The position numbers and the translations under genes were made by a program. A model generated the notes under the pieces. The model had not been told where the DNA came from, made no database searches, and saw only the letters and a program-made list of their open reading frames with translations. Below are positions 21,731-33,639 of a stretch of 64,000 bases of DNA, piece after piece. Within the stretch, counting starts at the first letter, position 1; each line of letters begins with the position of its first letter. This DNA is from Stenogyne calaminthoides. Its lineage: Eukaryota; Streptophyta; Magnoliopsida; Lamiales; Lamiaceae. The stretch is from contig JBBCBC010000027.1 in assembly GCA_037126765.1 (NCBI GenBank), forward strand, positions 4,178,406 through 4,242,405, given 5' to 3'.

Positions 21731-22140
21731 AATACACATGTGTTCATAGTATAAGAGTATGCTATCAACTGAAATTTTAATTTATAAGTAGATGATGCAG
21801 ATGTAACGATAAGTAGATGTATCATGTATAATTGATAGATAGTTCTTATCATGTATGAAACATCCTGTTGTGAATATTGTTTGTTTTTGTTTATTAAATG
21901 TTGTTTTTTCCGCTTTTACGGGATCATGTCTCAATACACATGTGTTCATAGTATAAGAGTATGCTATCAACCTAAATTTTAATTTATAAGTAGATGATGC
22001 AGATGTAACTTATAAGTAGATATATGTATCATGTATAATGATAGATAGTTCTTATCATGTATGAAACATCCTGGTTGTGAATATTGTTTGTTTTCTCGCT
22101 TATTAAATGTTGTTTCTTCCGATTTACGATCATATCTCGT
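21731..22140. repeat. ~202-bp tandem duplication inside the CACTA element
   Basis: The block starting AATACACATGTGTTCATAGT at 21731 is repeated from 21933, each copy running through ATCATGTATGAAACATCCTG to TTATTAAATGTTGTTTTTTC or a close variant. The copies differ by small indels. They lie in the non-coding leader before the transposase exons. Confidence 0.9.
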
Positions 22141-23580
22141 TTGCCATATCCCGAAGATGATGGAGATTCGATGGAGATCATGGCGATATGATCATGGTGC
22201 ATATGATGACTTGAGAGAGTGTGACACCGATGTTCCCACCACCACTAGCAGACTCAGGGAGAAGCGCTTTCGGTATATAGTTACAATGTCATCTATTAAG
22301 AGAGCTCAGAGCAAGGGGAAAACACTTCGTAATTTTATTACAATTGAACAGATTTGAAATCGATAAATATATTGATTGATCGTTGAACCTAATTAAATAC
22401 TATGTTATTGCGCTTATCGCTCAATGAGTTTGGACAGCACAATAGGAAAAGAGTGAGTCGTTGTCCTTCTACATTGAGCCATTTGTCGAGCGTGATCCCT
22501 ATCGTCTTTTGCCACCAACGATAAGCGTAACCCCAAACTGACTCCTTTGAAGGAAAGATTATGGGACGAGCTTACGGTATGTTAATTATATATTTATTGA
22601 AAGTTGTAGTATGACCCTTAAATTTACTAAATTGTTATGTTATATGCGTATAGACTACCTTCAGAGGTCTTGACCTCACAAAGAAGAAGCAAATATTGTC
22701 GCAAGCTGGAGTAATGGCCAAGAATTTCCGGACTTGGTTGAGAAGTAACACACAAGATCCGAAACCGGTCTTTACTCGGCTAGTCCGCCTCTGCAGACGA
22801 ATAACCCTATGGTGGCTCCATACATGGGAGGAGTTTGTGAGCGAGCAATGGAGGATGATTTCGAATGTAAAATTGATCAATGTCATTTCCTCAATTTCTA
22901 ATGCCCTAAGTTTTTTCAAGGTTTATCATATTTCTATTATACTGTAGGATCGAAGCAAAAAAAATCACGTTCAAGCCAAGTCGATAGAGGCGCGATATCG
23001 GGGATCCAACAAAGGTTATGCATGAATAAGAGAAAATATGGTGAGATCAAAATCCTAACTTTTAATTTTTTTATATATTCACTTTTAATATATCTAATAA
23101 AAAGGACACGCTCATCACTATCGTAGAAAAGGAAAAAAGAAAAAAGTGGAGAGAGTGAGTTTATTGTTACCCGCTTCGACTTATTTCGCACTACCGTAAA
23201 GGGTCGAGACGGAATATTCACGATCCCAATGCACAACGATCATCGAAGAAGTGGTAATCTATCCATTAATTTATCTTTCAATTACAAACTATTATTTATA
23301 AACAAATAATTAAATAATAATCTTTTGTTTTTGTGATTCGTGAGCGCCTATCTCGGACCTTGATGCCCGACGACATTCGCATGATCGGCCCCGATGATCT
23401 GTTTGATTTGGCTATGGGTCGCCAGAGAGCATCCCTACCGCCACGGAAAGGTGTCGGATATGGCGTGATTTAAGACATCTTTAGCAATGACACCGGTCTT
23501 CAAGCCATTAATATGATGGGTATACTAACGGAACAGGTTGCCAAGTTGACTAAAGATGTGGAACGTTGAGGTCCGAGAAA
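22136..23580 (+). pseudogene. CACTA transposase relic (Ptta/En-Spm, PF03004-like)
   Basis: Blocks in order: an acidic leader (about 22140-22280); a block ending KLTPLKERLWDELT at an intron GT near 22577; FRGLDLTKKKQ and LCRRITLWWLHTWEEFVSEQ (22655-22860); then RSKKNHVQAKSIEARYRGSN with KGYA (22950-23025), which fits the Ptta pattern of an N/K-rich segment before a KG(Y/F)A core; then GRDGIFTIPNAQ-like sequence (23200-23240) and GPDDLFDLAMGRQRASLPPR (23380-23440). Splice-like boundaries lie between blocks, but stops and shifts interrupt them (for example TAA near 23471). It would bind the element ends. Family call by motif resemblance only. Confidence 0.7.
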
Positions 23581-23777
23581 AGATCGAGCCACGGAATGTC
23601 GCCGAGTGGGAGCAAGTCAGGAACATAGTGTCGCTAATGCTATGTTTTCAACTAACCCTAGGGACGACTTTTTATTGAGGCACTTCAAAACGCCTCACAT
23701 GTATCGATATGCATGTCTCACATTTGTTTTAATTAAAGACTAGTGTATCAAAATTTTCTAACTAAATATCTTATTCA

Positions 23778-25420
23778 ATGTACCAACGACCTTTTCTTTG
23801 CTACTCAGATCCGGAGGATCCCGACGGTTGGTGGCCACAGTGCTCGTTGTACAGCTCCCATGGAATGATTCATGGTCATCCCATCACTCCCGGTTTCGTG
23901 AGGGTCACACTCGATGTACCCGTGTCGGGAGAGGAGGATTCACGGTGCAAAACCAATCGATGGTTCCGCCACGATCGGAATAAATGCCCGGGCACTTCAT
24001 CGAATGGCCGAGCAACTTGGTCTCTAGCACCATGAGGGTAAAATATTTGTTATTAAAGTTCATTATCTTATTTGTGGTTCTAAATAATATTGTAAATTAA
24101 TTGTAGAATCTGCAGGCCCCCCACACGAGGCTAAATTGAGGACTCCAACCGCTTCTAAGACTTGGTTATCCCATGATTTGGAGACTTAGATCACGATGAT
24201 CATTTACTGATCTAGGGTGCACCGGATGGTATCGCCTAATGCTTTCGATATCGGCACAGTTCCCATGCTTGCTCACTTTCATCGTAATACTTTCCAAGAA
24301 TTCGCCAAATGAGGAACATGTCTTGCCAAGTCTTGAATGACGAGTGGTTGAGTGCAAACAACCACCATAGCCCTTTACCTCGGTATGTGTTTACTAATTC
24401 TCAATATTCACTTTCGGATAGTTTAATTTTCTTTTTAAATATTAATTAAGCGATATATGTTGGTTAAAGATATTTGGGTGAGCTATATCTCTCCCGGAGA
24501 TAACCGAGCAAGTGGAATGTACTCCTTCGCCTCCCCAAGTGTCTTGCATAATGGGTGATAGGGTACAAACCATGGATGGGTTCGTTAATCACATGTTTGA
24601 ATCTAACCGGGAGCGATCATCTCATTTTTGGCCAACAAATGTGGGGTGAGTGATAAACATTTCGTTAAAATTTGTATTCATGTTTATAATATTTGCACAT
24701 ATATATGCTAAATTTGCGCTAATTTTAATACTCTCAATATAATATAGGAACCATTGGGTCTTTGGTCGCCATACACATGAATACAATAAGTGTGTATTTT
24801 ATGGACCCAAATTTCGTGATGGAGTTTATTCTAATCGCCCTGATCTCGTTTCATATATGGAAGCGTAAGTTCATTTTCAATATTCTATACAATGATTTGT
24901 TTTACTTTTAAAATTATGCATATTTAATCTATTTTTATTTTTTAATTATAATAATAATAGTGTGATGACGATGTATCGGAGTCGCCTTCAGAGTCGTGGC
25001 TCAAGATCCGTGTTAAATAAAGTGAACCGGATTAACATTAAGGTAAATTTAATTTAGTAAATTATCAAACTAATTAATAGAAAAGAAATCATAATTGTAA
25101 TACGTTATTATATTGTTAATCAACAGTGTTCCGAGGCAACGAGATAATGACCATTGTGGACATTTTGTTTGTTGCTTTATAGAAGATATAATCCACGCTT
25201 CTATAACGAACATTTCTCCCAATGTAAGTCAATTATTGATTTATTTAAATTATTATTGATTTAATAAAAAATCATACTATATTGCATGATTCGTTGTTTG
25301 CAGTTTGTCTATGAACGTGAGCTCAAGTCTTACTCTAAGAAAAGATCGAGAAATGGAAAAACTATTGATTCGGGTACCTTTACAATCGCTTTCTTATATT
25401 CATACGATCAATATTGAGAG
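23778..25420 (+). pseudogene. CACTA-borne ULP1-like cysteine protease relic with DUF8039-like region
   Basis: The first block (23778-24035) has HGHPITPGFVRVTLDVPVSG, resembling the DUF8039 region common in plant transposon proteins. Downstream come exon-like blocks: VQTMDGFVNHMFESNRE (about 24565-24620), NHWV with VYFMDP in another frame (24749-24815), NRPDLVSYMEA, then CPRQ-type and CGHFVCCFIEDIIHA sequence (25128-25205), and FVYERELKSYSKKR (25304-25345). HW, D, Q and C at these places match the His-Asp-Gln-Cys catalytic set of C48/ULP1 peptidases. Introns between them keep GT/AG. Frame changes within the HW exon show decay. ULP1-like domains are known in some CACTA and Mutator elements; their role is unclear. 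Confidence 0.68.
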
Positions 25421-25480
25421 AATGTTGTTTGAAATATTGGTAGCATGTAATTAAATTATATATTTGTGATGATATATATT

Positions 25481-25730
25481 TCATGTTTTTGGTGTATTGG
25501 ACGTATGTTTATGATTGTATGTTTATATATTTCGATGTTTTGGTATATATATGTGGTTTATGGTTTTATTATAGGATTTTTGGTTTATGTTATATGGTAT
25601 TGACGATATATAAGTTTTATTATATGGTATTGACGATATATATATATGGTTTTATTATATATAAGTTTTATTATATGGTATTGGACGTATATAGTTTTAT
25701 TATAGGATTTTTAAAATGTAAATTAATAAT
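25481..25730. repeat. Tandem repeat in the CACTA 3' region
   Basis: Imperfect units of about 30-45 bp built from TTTTATTATATGGTATTG and GACGATATATA lie downstream of the protease relic. The frame 25483-25761 is a product of the repeat. Confidence 0.75.
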
Positions 25731-25789
25731 TAAAAAAAAAGATATTGGATATGTAAAATAAAAAACGAATAAAAAAAATATATATCATC

Positions 25790-25982
25790 TTGGACAGCGG
25801 TTATCAACCGCTGTCCAATATAAAACTTCAAAAGCAGTTAAAAACCGTTGTCCAAGTGCTTTTCTTGGACAGCGGTTTTTTATCAGTTGTCCAAGCTTGA
25901 ACAGTTGATGCTTGGAGAGCGGTTATAACCGCTCTCCAAGGTCATTTTTCACAGCTTGTCCAAGACCAAATGTGTATTAGTG
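25790..25982. repeat. CACTA 3' sub-terminal repeats
   Basis: Includes the near-palindrome GGACAGCGGTTATCAACCGC, GGACAGCGGTT again at about 25866, and GGAGAGCGGTTATAACCGCT at 25914. The words match those at the 5' end. Confidence 0.82.
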
Positions 25983-25985
25983 AGA
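25983..25985. repeat. CACTA right target duplication (AGA)
   Basis: AGA directly after ...TATTAGTG, matching 20706-20708. Confidence 0.85.
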
Positions 25986-26820
25986 ATTGCGCGATTAGTT
26001 AGATGTTTGTTGACATCCACATAATAGTTAGAATTTGTGGATGAGGAATGAAGACAACATTGGCTGGCAAAATAATGTAAGAGGCTTTACAAAGTATTGA
26101 GGGGACAAATCATAATTTTTCTAAAATTAAATAACTTTGATGAAGGAAAATTTGTCTAACTATTTTGAGGCTTGAGGCCAACCTTTAATCTTCCCCCACT
26201 TGCTAGCTCCAACTCTCCTTTTCATATTATCTACTCTCATTTTTTTTCTCAATAATTGGTGTAATTATGAGTACAAATCAATATATTATATATTGAAACA
26301 TTATTTTTCATTTCAAACTTATATCCAAAAATGCACATTAAATAGTCTCGTCCGCGTGCAGTAATAAACAAGCCACTCTAGGCAATTGTGTGACGGTCAA
26401 CGAGAAAATGCTTAAAAGAACAACATTATTTGTTTATTTATGTTAAGAAAACATAAAGCTAAAAAAAATTAGGCAAATTAAACTTGCGTGAAATCTCGAT
26501 GGAGTATAATTTGTGCATTTGTGTTTTAACACTTTGAGGGGGTGGATATGGTTTGTGTTAATTAGTAATCTGTCGCATGTATGAGACCGTCTTATATGAA
26601 TTTTTTGTCAAATAGAATGTTATGTTTCTATTTTGGCATAGATGAAATCAAAATAATATTATTTATATTTCCTATATTATAATCGGAAAAAAAATGGAAG
26701 TTCAATAATAAATTTCACCATTTTCACTTATCAAATTGTTTTATATATTTTTATTTTTAAATCTTGGTAGTTGAAACTTCTAGGAAATACAATATATCGG
26801 CAATAATATCTAACTAATAA
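25986..26820. other. Intergenic DNA, nothing recognised
   Basis: AT-rich. A fragment near 26575-26625 (GCATGTATGAGACCGTCTTA) looks like one arm of MITE-B. No gene. Confidence 0.5.
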
Positions 26821-26827
26821 TTGCGAA

Positions 26828-26965
26828 TGGGTCTCATGTGCATTCAGGTGCACCGTATACTCATAACACATTTTAGAAACATGTAATTTGTTATATTAAA
26901 ATTGCAATTTGTTAACACAGACTTGTGCAACTACTAATATGGATGCATACAAGATTTAGCCAATA
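26828..26965. mobile_element. MITE-A copy, internally shortened
   Basis: Left arm GTCTCATGTGCATTCAGGTG then CACCGTATACTCATAACACA; right end GGATGCATACAAGATTTAGCC. The middle is shorter than in full copies. A LINE insertion appears to start at its right end. Confidence 0.7.
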
Positions 26966-26984
26966 GGGTATTTCATACTGATCC

Positions 26985-27487
26985 AATAGAGTGTAGGACC
27001 CTCTATCGGGCTGGAGTAAAATTCCTCCCATCAAATCATCGGCTATGGCATGGAGATTGTTACAAGACCGCCTTCCTACAAGAGAGAACCTGGCAAGAAG
27101 AAATATATTACCACAAACTAATATAGTAAGTTGTCGCTCTGCGACTCAGTCCCGGAATCAACGAACCACCTTTTTCGGTTGTTGTAAGTCGTTTAAAATC
27201 TGGACATCTCGCTTCAAATGGCTGGACATTTCGACAGTCCCTCATTTTTAGATTTCATGGCATTCTCCGGATTACTCCTTGGAAAAAAAAGGTACCATGT
27301 TTGCAATTAGCTTTTGGACGTGTGTTGTGTGGTCCATCAGGAAAGAAATGAATAAACTGATCTTTGAAGGAAAATATTTTGATGTGGAGAAATTTTTTGA
27401 AGAGATACAGGGCAGATTTTGAAGTTAATGTTCGGTGAAGTTTCCATCATTTTGTAACTGTACATTTGCAGAATGGTTAGAGAACCC
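26985..27487 (+). pseudogene. LINE ORF2 C-terminal fragment (zf-RVT)
   Basis: AMAWRLLQDRLPTRENLARR followed by a cysteine-bearing region and NHLFFGCCKSFKIW-like sequence in shifted frames, then NKLIFEGKYFDVEKFFEEIQ and KFPSFCNCTFAEWLENPR. This order matches the zf-RVT end of the first LINE (its equivalent tail reads KFPNIKSHSFVEWLANP). The reverse transcriptase core is absent, so the fragment is 5'-truncated; several frameshifts are visible. At about 27487 it switches abruptly to inverted ORF1 sequence. Confidence 0.8.
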
Positions 27488-28019
27488 GAGAAAAATACTT
27501 TTCCTTGGACACAAACAACATTCGCCCAATAAGTGAGGCAGAGTTCTCCTTAACACCGAGTTCATGAAGGGAATCATCAATTGTGACGGAGAGGTGGGCA
27601 CCCTTCCGCACTGGGACAACGGTGCGTTGACCATTTTGATGTGCCTGCAAGAAAGAAGGACCAGAAGCACCAGAAGCACCTATATGTGAAGTATTAGGAG
27701 TATAATGAGAGGGGGGTAAATCCGTACCCATGTGTTGTGCAACGGAAGTAGTTGCCCAATGTCCCATGTCCAAAGCCAACGAGGACAAACCCTCGTGCGC
27801 ACCGAATTTAATTCCATGAGCGGCATCATGTGTAACCTGCAAAGGAAGCGTAGGGCGAGTAGAATCCGTAGCAATAGAGTAAAGATTAGACCCAGAGGGT
27901 TAGAAATAATACCTTGTTGGCCGGAATTCAGCGGCGTACTGATTCCGGCAAAGTGTGAGCGAGGGTTTTGGTAATCCGCCAAAAGAGGTTTTGAAACCCT
28001 AAAATCAGAATCGGCTGTC
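27477..28019 (-). pseudogene. LINE ORF1 relic (inverted), distal piece
   Basis: On the minus strand this reads LLADYQNPRSHFAGISTPLN and, after a frame change, a Ser/Gly/His-rich segment, then VTIDDSLHELGVKENSASLI with GRMLFVSKEKY, which resembles the start of the DUF4283 domain of plant LINE ORF1 proteins. It is cut off at about 27487 by the sense zf-RVT fragment. Its N-terminal continuation lies beyond the copia element at 37168-37350. Two frames (27477-27842 and 27680-27982) show at least one frameshift. Confidence 0.65.
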
Positions 28020-28024
28020 GTAAC
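28020..28024. repeat. Copia left target duplication (GTAAC)
   Basis: GTAAC before TGTTGGG; the other end is followed by GTAAT (37163-37167). Four of five match, consistent with a mutated 5-bp duplication. The LINE ORF1 reading continues across the two flanks. Confidence 0.65.
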
Positions 28025-29849
28025 TGTTGGGATTATAGAAAGTATGCTTTTTACTTTGTATAATCGAAACTGAATTTTCAGACTTATTTACTGAAATAAA
28101 TTGTTTATCACTGATGCTTTAAATATTATCGAATGTTACATATATTTACTGCATAATTGTTCAATAAGTCGTACGTGTTACATTGTAGTTAATTTAGGAT
28201 ACCGGATCACGAAGATTAAATTAATAAATCCCTTTGTAACTAAAAAAAAAGTCATTCACGACCTAGATGGAAATGAACAACCCATCGTGAAAGGTTGAAG
28301 TGTAAGGCTCGATTGGCTTGTCTTGACCAAGAGATTACACTAGTGCATGACCGATGATGATTGAATAGGACCCACAGGAGAGGATAAATTCTTCAAAAAG
28401 CCGAACAAGGAAGAATTAGACCTCGAAGGTTCGTTATTTCTTAATCTTCGCCCCTTAAACAGATCACGTGATTGGTAACTATTGCTTTGACTTATCATGG
28501 GTAGCGAATCAACGAGATTCAATACTTTTTATCTTGGGCAATATTATTAGTCACATGTGATTGCTAAGATTTAATACTGAAGAATCGTGTGCAAGCACGC
28601 TTTGTTCGACGGTGCCCCTTGAGAGGTTCATAAGCTTTATCATACCAAATCTTGCAAGTGGAATTAGTTTCCGGTAGGGATAATAATGTTGAACCGTTCC
28701 TTGACCAAGGACAAAAGATATTAATTAATGGAAAGCTATTTCAGTGGCTTGAATTAATTAATGGGCTAGATAATCTTAAACACGGGAAATAATAACCGGG
28801 AGTCATATTGACTGTAATATGGGTTAAGATGGATAGTGCAATATTAATTATGTAGTGGGATTAATTAATATTTATGGGCTTGAATAATATTGTGGCTCAA
28901 TATTAGATATTCAAGGTCCATTAGAAGGTCCAATCTTAATTCTCCTAAAGGCCCCCTGAGTAGCCCAACATACTATTAACTGAAAAAAGTGATTAAAATA
29001 AAATAAATATTGTTGCTTATTTTTCCCTATTAAATTCGAAAATTATAGATATGTTGGGAGAAAGATTTTCTTTGAATTTTGTTATGGAATGAAGATATGT
29101 ATTCTTGGAATACAAGATTATCACATTAAATTCAAGAAATCTCCCACATGATTATCTATCATGAAATTTTCGAAAATATTAGAAAATAAAGGGCAAGAAA
29201 GATTTTCTTGAAAAGATATTATGGAAGATATGTATTTCTTAAAATACAAGAATATCTCATAAATTCAAGAAGATCCAAATCTTGGAATCTTGACACCTCT
29301 TATTTTCGAAAAATCCATAATAATAGAGAGGGTGGGATTTTTGTGGAATATTATAATTATGGGAAAAAGAATATAGGAGATATATTCAAGATTTCTTGGA
29401 GATCAAGAAAAGATTTTCCCACATTGTTTTAGCACAAAAATTTCGACCACCTTGGCCTCTATAAATAGGGGATGATTCTTTCATTCCCAAGTACAATTCC
29501 ATGTGCTGGAAAAATTAGTAAATCCACAAAGGTGGTGCAACATAATTTATTTTCCTTTTGTTAAATCGTTCACAAGAGTCCTTCCACCGGATAGTCGAAC
29601 GAGGGCTAAGGGAATATTTGGAAAGTTCTTTTGGTTAGTCTAAATCACTGTCATCCCAAGAGGTACGTTCACGTAAACTCGTAGAATTTCGCATGCGTAG
29701 GTTTTACGTGAATTATTATATGCATGATATGTTGTTGGATTATTATTTGAATTAATATAGGATTAATTCATGCTAGTAATAATTATAAGAATTAAATTTG
29801 TATTTAAATGTTCACCCCGAATAGATCTGTGCAACTTATTCCCCAAACA
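28025..29849 (+). repeat. Copia 5' LTR
   Basis: TGTTGGGATTATAGAAAGTA ... TTCCCCAAACA. TATAAATAGGGG at 29460-29471 is the probable promoter box. The final CAAACA has an extra A compared with CAACA of the 3' LTR. It is close in sequence to 35330-37162 throughout, with scattered substitutions and indels. Confidence 0.93.
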
Positions 29850-31290
29850 CCGCATCGAGCCACGGTTTGCTCAATTTTTTTAATTGTAATTTAATTCGTT
29901 GGCATTAAATTTGAAATTGGATAGTAGAATTGCTAGATCTATTTTGCAGGTATCCAATTGTCATGGAATTTAATGTGTTTATTTATGCATGCATATAAAT
30001 TGTGGTTTTTTAAATTCGATTCGCTCGATTCGCTTTTGTCAGCGTGAAAAAAATCCACGAGTAGATTAGAATTTGTTTGATTTGATCAATGTAATAGACT
30101 AGTCTAGATCTAGGTTTATTTATTTTTTGTAAATAAATTGTAACCGGATCGAAAACGAGGACGAGACGAAGAATTAAAGGACAAAATCCGTAATCCCGGG
30201 CGTAGGGCGGCGGCCGCGAAACGTGCTGGGAAGGCACGCTGATGCGGACGCTGCAGCACCGCGGCGCTTGAGCGGGAGGCAGATGATAGCGCCGAAGACG
30301 ACGGGCGCTTCGGACGGAAACGGGTAATCTTAGGATCGCGCGCGGCACGGCCGGGCGAAACGCAGCGCTGACAGACGACGCTTTCCGAGCTGCGCCAACC
30401 TCGCCGAGGCCGCCGAGGCGCGGGCGCGACACACACGGACGTTGTCGAGGCCGCCGAGGTGAACTCGCCAAGTGGCCGCCGGATCTTGGCGTGCATCCCG
30501 GCCGCGAAGCCGCTGGGCGTGGCGTTCGAGGAGATTTTATTTTTTTTCGAGACGATCGAGTGGGAGAAATTCAAGACGGTGTTTCTTCAAGATCAAGCCA
30601 TGAAAAATCAAACCATGACAATTGGATATTTTGTGCCCAATATGTTTATTTTTCTGTTTTGCTTGATTTATTTTGTGCTATCTTATGTTTTATTTAATTT
30701 GTTTAAATGTGTTTGCATGAGAATTGCCCAATGAAAAATCTCACCTTCAAAATTACTAAGTATGTTTAAATAATTAATTGACAATTTTATTTCGGATAAT
30801 AAAATTGAATTAATTTTGACCTCCATGATTTATTTATTTGTGAATTCTTTTGAGAAATTCCCTACCTTTAGACGGTCAAAAGATAGGTTTCACATGAATG
30901 AATTCCAAACGGATGATTGTGGGTTATTACTAGTGGCGACGATGACCCTCCCCACGAGGCTCGTTCAAAACAAAATAATAATCCTGTATTTAATCATGGT
31001 TATTACTTAGGTATAAAATTGATATGGATATACTTCCCCGAAGTCCCTGTCAATTTTATATTGGTCAAGTGGGAGCCAACTATTAATCTGGATATTAAAG
31101 GTTTGTAACTGTTCTTATTTGTAACATGCTTGAATGTGTTTAAATAATGACCCACCCCACGTGGCTTATTTAAACTGTTTTGAGATGTTGGCTGATGCAT
31201 GTTCATATTTTTGAGATTTTAATATGATGCATGTGATCAAACCTTGTGATATATTTGTGCTTATGCATATTATTATTTATTTCAGTTCAT
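29850..31290 (+). other. Copia untranslated leader with a GC-rich block
   Basis: It lies between the 5' LTR and the gag start. Positions about 30180-30540 are strongly GC-rich (for example GGCGGCGGCCGCGAAACGTG) in otherwise AT-rich sequence; the long minus-strand frames here (30010-30574) are composition effects. Leader function such as packaging or translation is unknown. The block could be captured host DNA or native leader. Confidence 0.6.
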
Positions 31291-32165
31291 CATGTCGCAA
31301 CCCTTTAATCCACTATTCAATATACTTAAAGACAATTTTCTCACTGGAGAAAATTTTATTGATTGGAATCGAAAACTCACTATTGTCCTCACTACACAAA
31401 GCCATAACTGGGTTCTGACCACACCTAAACTGGAAAAGCCAAAAGATGAGTCCACTAAAACGGTTAAGAAAGAGTATGCTGACTGGGAGCGGTCTAACGA
31501 AATGGCAAAGTGTATCATCTTGGCTTCTATGTCGATGATGTGTTGCAACACCAACACCGAACGTTGAGACCGGGCCAAGAAATCATGACTAGTCTTAAAG
31601 CGATGTTTCAACATCGTAACCGTGGCTCGTCCGATCACCATGAGGGACTTGCTCTATGAAAATGGTGGAGGGAACGCCCGTAAGGGAGCACGTTCTCCAG
31701 ATGATGGCTCACCTTAATAAACTTGAGGTACTTGGCGCTGAATACGATATCGAGACCCAAATCGATTTCGTGCTCCACTCTCTGCCAAAAAGTTTTGAAC
31801 AGTTCAGGCTGAACTACCAGATGAATAATTAGAAGTTCTCGATGCCTGATCTGTTGCAAGCTTTAGTCTCGGCAGAGGCGATATTGGGGAAAAAGAGCCA
31901 AGTCTTGGTGGCAAACGGACCTTCTTCTTCTTCTAAGCCAAGGGGTGGTAAGAACAAGAAAAGGGACAAAGGCCACAAGCAAGTGAACTCAAGTGTTGCC
32001 AATGGCAAAGATAAGGTGAAGAAGGGTGGTGGAGGAACAAACCAAATTAAGGGGAAGTGCTTCAACCAATGGTGAAAAAGGACATTGGAGGTCACTGCTC
32101 TGCACCCAAAAGGAATGGAAAGAAAGGTAATTCTCACGCACTAGTTGTTGAAACTTTTAGCTAGC
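31291..32165 (+). pseudogene. Copia gag relic
   Basis: Begins MSQPFNPLFNILKDNFLTG with ENFIDWNRKL, typical of the copia Gag N-terminus. A stop follows NTNTER at about 31565. Later blocks continue in other frames to MPDLLQALVSAEAILGKKSQ and a lysine/glycine-rich stretch. The zinc-knuckle region is degraded: KGKCFNQW then a stop, then KRTLEVTALHPKR in a shifted frame instead of a CCHC finger. Gag would form the particle. Confidence 0.85.
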
Positions 32166-32559
32166 GGGCGATGCCTCCCATTTATGGGTGGTGGATCTGG
32201 ATCCATCGATCATGTTTGTTTCACATTACAGGGTTCAAGTGGACCCGCAACTTAGTGGGAGTGAGGTCCTCATCACACCGGGCGATGCTACGAGAGTGGC
32301 AAATGTGAAATGGGAGAAGTGCACTGCCTTTTTTGAAGACGAGTTTTAATTCTAAGAGATATTCTTTACGCCCGAGTTTTAGAAAGAATTTTATTTCGGT
32401 TTCTAAACTTTTTCATGATGGATATTCGGTTACTTTTAATAAAGTTGTTACCATTTCTTTTTTTTGATAAATTTATCTCGTCATGGAACGTTGTCGAATA
32501 ATCTCTATACAATTAATCGCGGCACACCACTCACGAAATGCATCCTATAACACATCTAC

Positions 32560-33480
32560 TATTTCCGAGAAAAGAAAACGTTCATCAGACGTGAACGAGA
32601 CACTTCTTTGACATCTAAGATTGGGTCATATAAATCCAAAGAGGATCCAAAGGTTGGTGAGAGACGGTTCACTGGAGCTTCTCCAAGTTGAACCGATTCC
32701 AACCTGCGAATCATGGAGGGTAAAATGACCAAGAGGGCATTTGGAGCCAAGGGGAATAGGGCCAAAGAAGTGTTAGAGATCGTTCATGTATGTGGTCCAA
32801 TGTCAACCAAAGCAAGAGGAGGTTATGAATATTTTGTCACTTTTATTGATGATTACTCAAGGTAAGGTTACATTTTCCTTATGAAGCATAAATCTGAGAC
32901 CTTTGAGAAATTCAAAGAATTTAAGGCTCAAGCAGAGAATCATAGGGAAAAATGTATCAAGTCTCTACGATCTGATCGTGGAGGCGAATACCTCAGCGGT
33001 GAGTTTTTGAACTACTTATCTGATGAATGGATTGCATCCCACCATCGCACCTTAACCCCTCAACAAAATCGGGGTTGCAGAGCGAAGAAACATAACTCTT
33101 TTGGAAATGGTTAGATCTATGATGAGTTATGCGGATCTTCCCAAGTCGCTTACGGGGTCATGCCTTGGAAACAAATAAGGGCCACATTCTCAACTTTGTG
33201 CCATCCAAATCGGTTCCCAAAACTCCCAAAGAATTGTGGACCGGCGCAGTTTCCTAATATGAGACACATGAGAATTTGGGGGTGTCCGGCCTACGTGTTG
33301 GACAAGAAAGCCGGTAAATTAGATCCTCGATCAGAATTAAGGTTGTTTGTAGGTTGCCCCGAGGGAACAAAAGGGAGTATGTTCTATGGTCCCGAAGATC
33401 AAAAGGTGGTCATCAACACCCACTTTAGATTTTTGGAAGAAGACTATATGAACCAAAGAAAACCCGTATGAGATTACCTT
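32560..33480 (+). pseudogene. Copia integrase relic
   Basis: Out-of-frame blocks match the GAG_pre-integrase and rve regions: a GHINPKRIQRLVRDGSL-like block (about 32625-32670), a [14 protein letters not shown] core strand (about 32830-32860), SLRSDRGGEYLSGEF (32960-33010, with the Asp of the DDE triad and the GGEY signature), and MRIWGCPAYVLDKKAGKLDP (33265-33330). Multiple frameshifts and stops inactivate it. Confidence 0.85.
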
Positions 33481-33639
33481 AAATGAGCTTAGAGGGCAAA
33501 CCTCAATTAAACTCGTATTAGATGATATACCAATCGATACGCTTTCAACCGAGCCTCGTCGTAGTGGGAGGGTTGTTAGACAGCCCGAGAGATTCATGGG
33601 AATAGGAGAGTCCTCGGACTTGATTCCCGGACAAGACGA

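Larger units (their letters stand above)
20709..25982 (+). mobile_element. CACTA (En/Spm) DNA transposon, complete ends, decayed genes
   Basis: The 5' end is CACTACTACACATTTGAGCT. The 3' end is the inverse, CAAATGTGTATTAGTG. AGA duplications flank both. Near both ends are short sub-terminal repeats around GTTGTCCAAG, GGAGAGCGGTT and GGACAGCGGTT, often as small palindromes; such arrays bind the transposase in this superfamily. Inside are exon-like blocks with splice signals for a Ptta-type transposase and a ULP1-like protease. The TNP2 (Transposase_21) catalytic core is not seen, so this 5.27-kb copy is probably non-autonomous. Confidence 0.93.

Noticed and set aside
25483..25761. 92-residue hydrophobic frame
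   Set aside because: It is the product of the TATATGGTATTGACG tandem repeat inside the CACTA element.
30010..30574. 150-residue minus-strand frames rich in Arg, Pro and Ser
   Set aside because: They follow the GC-rich composition of the copia leader; they overlap each other in different frames and resemble no protein family.
32559..32765. Minus-strand frame in the copia element
   Set aside because: Antisense to integrase sequence.
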